Shown here piece by piece: positions 63,178 to 64,000 of a stretch of DNA of 64,000 nt. The stretch spans positions 1 through 64,000 of the forward strand of contig JAGAQY010000034.1 in NCBI GenBank assembly GCA_017622495.1, read 5' to 3'. The notes beneath the pieces are model-generated. The model was given only the letters and a program-made list of their open reading frames with translations, searched no databases and was not told the DNA's origin. Each line of letters starts with the position of its first letter. Position 1 is the first letter of the stretch. The DNA comes from Bacteroidaceae bacterium. Its GTDB lineage: Bacteria; Bacteroidota; Bacteroidia; Bacteroidales; Bacteroidaceae. A program made the translations under genes and the position numbers.

Positions 63178-64000
63178 ATGATACTATCGATGACAGGCTA
63201 CGGCAAAGCCATAGCCACCTACGGAAACAAAAAGATCTGCGCCGAAATAAAATCACTCAACAGTAAGGCGATGGACCTCTCTACACGTATCGCCCCACTC
63301 TATCGAGAGAAAGAGATGGAGATACGCACACTCATAGCCCAATCTCTGGAACGAGGAAAGGTTGACTTCAGCCTATGGATAGAAGAGGATAGTGCCACAC
63401 TGGCCACGCCGATAAACAAAGGACTTGTAGAAAGCTATTACAGACAAATCAAAAGTATCAGCGAAACAACGGGAATCCCTGAGCCCGAAGATTGGTTTGC
63501 CACACTGCTACGAATGCCTGACGTACTAACACGCACCGAGATCAAGGAACTGAGCGACGAGGAGTGGAACGTGGCGCGAGGGGCTGTGACCGAGGCTATC
63601 GAGAGATTGATGGAGTTTCGTCAACAGGAAGGGGCTGCATTGGAAAAGAAATTCAATGAAAAGATCGACAACATCGCTTCACTGCTGGCCTCAATAGCAC
63701 CCTACGAACAGGAGCGAACAGAAAAGATTCGTGAGCGCATACTTGAAAACCTACAAAAGAGTCTGGGCGTGGAGTATGATAACAACCGATTTGAGCAAGA
63801 ACTCATCTTCTACATCGAAAAGCTTGACATCAACGAAGAGAAACAGCGCTTGACCAATCATCTCAAATACTTCCGTGAGACCATGCAAGATGGACACGGA
63901 CAGGGAAAGAAACTCGGATTCATAGCCCAGGAGATGGGACGCGAGATCAACACCACAGGCAGCAAGAGCAATCATGCTGAAATGCAGAATATCGTGGTGA
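63178..64000 (+). CDS. YicC/YloC-family endoribonuclease, cut by the window end
   Basis: The open frame runs from ATG at 63178 to the window end without a stop (274 codons present; family members have about 290). It starts MILSMTGYGKA, the hallmark YicC beginning, followed by AEIKSLNSKAMDLSTRI (about 20-36), LRMPDVL and EFRQQEGAALEKKFNEKI. The last visible part is KKLGFIAQEMGREINTTGSKSNHAEMQNIVV, the conserved DUF1732 end. YicC of E. coli has been linked to RNA degradation. In many bacteria yicC precedes gmk (guanylate kinase), which may lie just beyond the window. A good promoter precedes it. Confidence 0.93.
   Translation, partial: MILSMTGYGKAIATYGNKKICAEIKSLNSKAMDLSTRIAPLYREKEMEIRTLIAQSLERGKVDFSLWIEEDSATLATPINKGLVESYYRQIKSISETTGIPEPEDWFATLLRMPDVLTRTEIKELSDEEWNVARGAVTEAIERLMEFRQQEGAALEKKFNEKIDNIASLLASIAPYEQERTEKIRERILENLQKSLGVEYDNNRFEQELIFYIEKLDINEEKQRLTNHLKYFRETMQDGHGQGKKLGFIAQEMGREINTTGSKSNHAEMQNIVV

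Overview
This window reads as a chromosomal segment of a Bacteroidales bacterium (Bacteroides/Prevotella-like). The evidence is three SusC/SusD pairs, proteins with type IX secretion tails, many Bacteroidales-type lipoproteins with short Cys lipoboxes, and promoters of the Bacteroidetes type (TTG or TTTG, about 19-22 nt, then TAnnTTTG). Housekeeping genes (pyrH, frr, rsgA, class I fumarase, hflX, rplS, yicC) are mixed with envelope and nutrient-uptake genes. I saw no rRNA, tRNA, CRISPR array or complete insertion sequence.

Layout. 1-8.8 kb: a DUF4837 lipoprotein and a membrane-anchored regulator-like protein, pyrH, then a minus-strand cluster with a VTC-type polyphosphate polymerase, DUF4956, DUF2490, a T9SS-tail-like protein and a Cthe_2159-like beta-helix protein. 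9-18.3 kb: frr, rsgA, a NhaC antiporter, an acyl-ACP thioesterase, an anaerobic sulfatase-maturase-type radical SAM enzyme, a NagB-like/PIG-L fusion, a HAD phosphatase and DUF418. 18.4-25.8 kb (minus): fumarase, hflX, a small lipoprotein and a large M6 metalloprotease. 25.9-36.4 kb: thioredoxin-like, DUF6029, two Omp28-like lipoproteins, an M43-like metalloprotease lipoprotein and a frameshifted lipoprotein gene. 36.7-56.6 kb: three SusC/SusD operons with a tyrosine recombinase among them. 56.7-64 kb: an ATPase with a DUF234-like tail, rplS, a split 5'-nucleotidase, a patatin/surface-antigen phospholipase and the start of yicC.

Main finding 1: a predicted SusC/SusD shufflon. An 18-bp sequence, AAGTAGCGCGAAGACTTT, occurs three times: inside the full-length susC at 44990-45007, at the start of a 5'-truncated susC body at 51080-51097, and inverted at 42633-42650, just upstream of the other susC operon. 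The tyrosine recombinase gene lies between the inverted copy and the first direct copy. In both susC genes the site encodes S-S-A-K-T in the same frame, so recombination would move one promoter plus signal-peptide cassette between outer-membrane transporter bodies. By inverting toward 42.5 kb it would also place that promoter in front of the third operon. SusC/SusD inversion by tyrosine recombinases is known in Bacteroides fragilis; this locus and its site are read here from sequence.

Main finding 2: four intergenic arrays of short palindromes (134-255, 7147-7248, 30062-30137, 42948-43039). Each array has a different palindrome, yet all four have an exact 22-nt period. Two are closed by long inverted flanks, and three lie beside copies of one dispersed repeat. 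I know of no described element that fits them.
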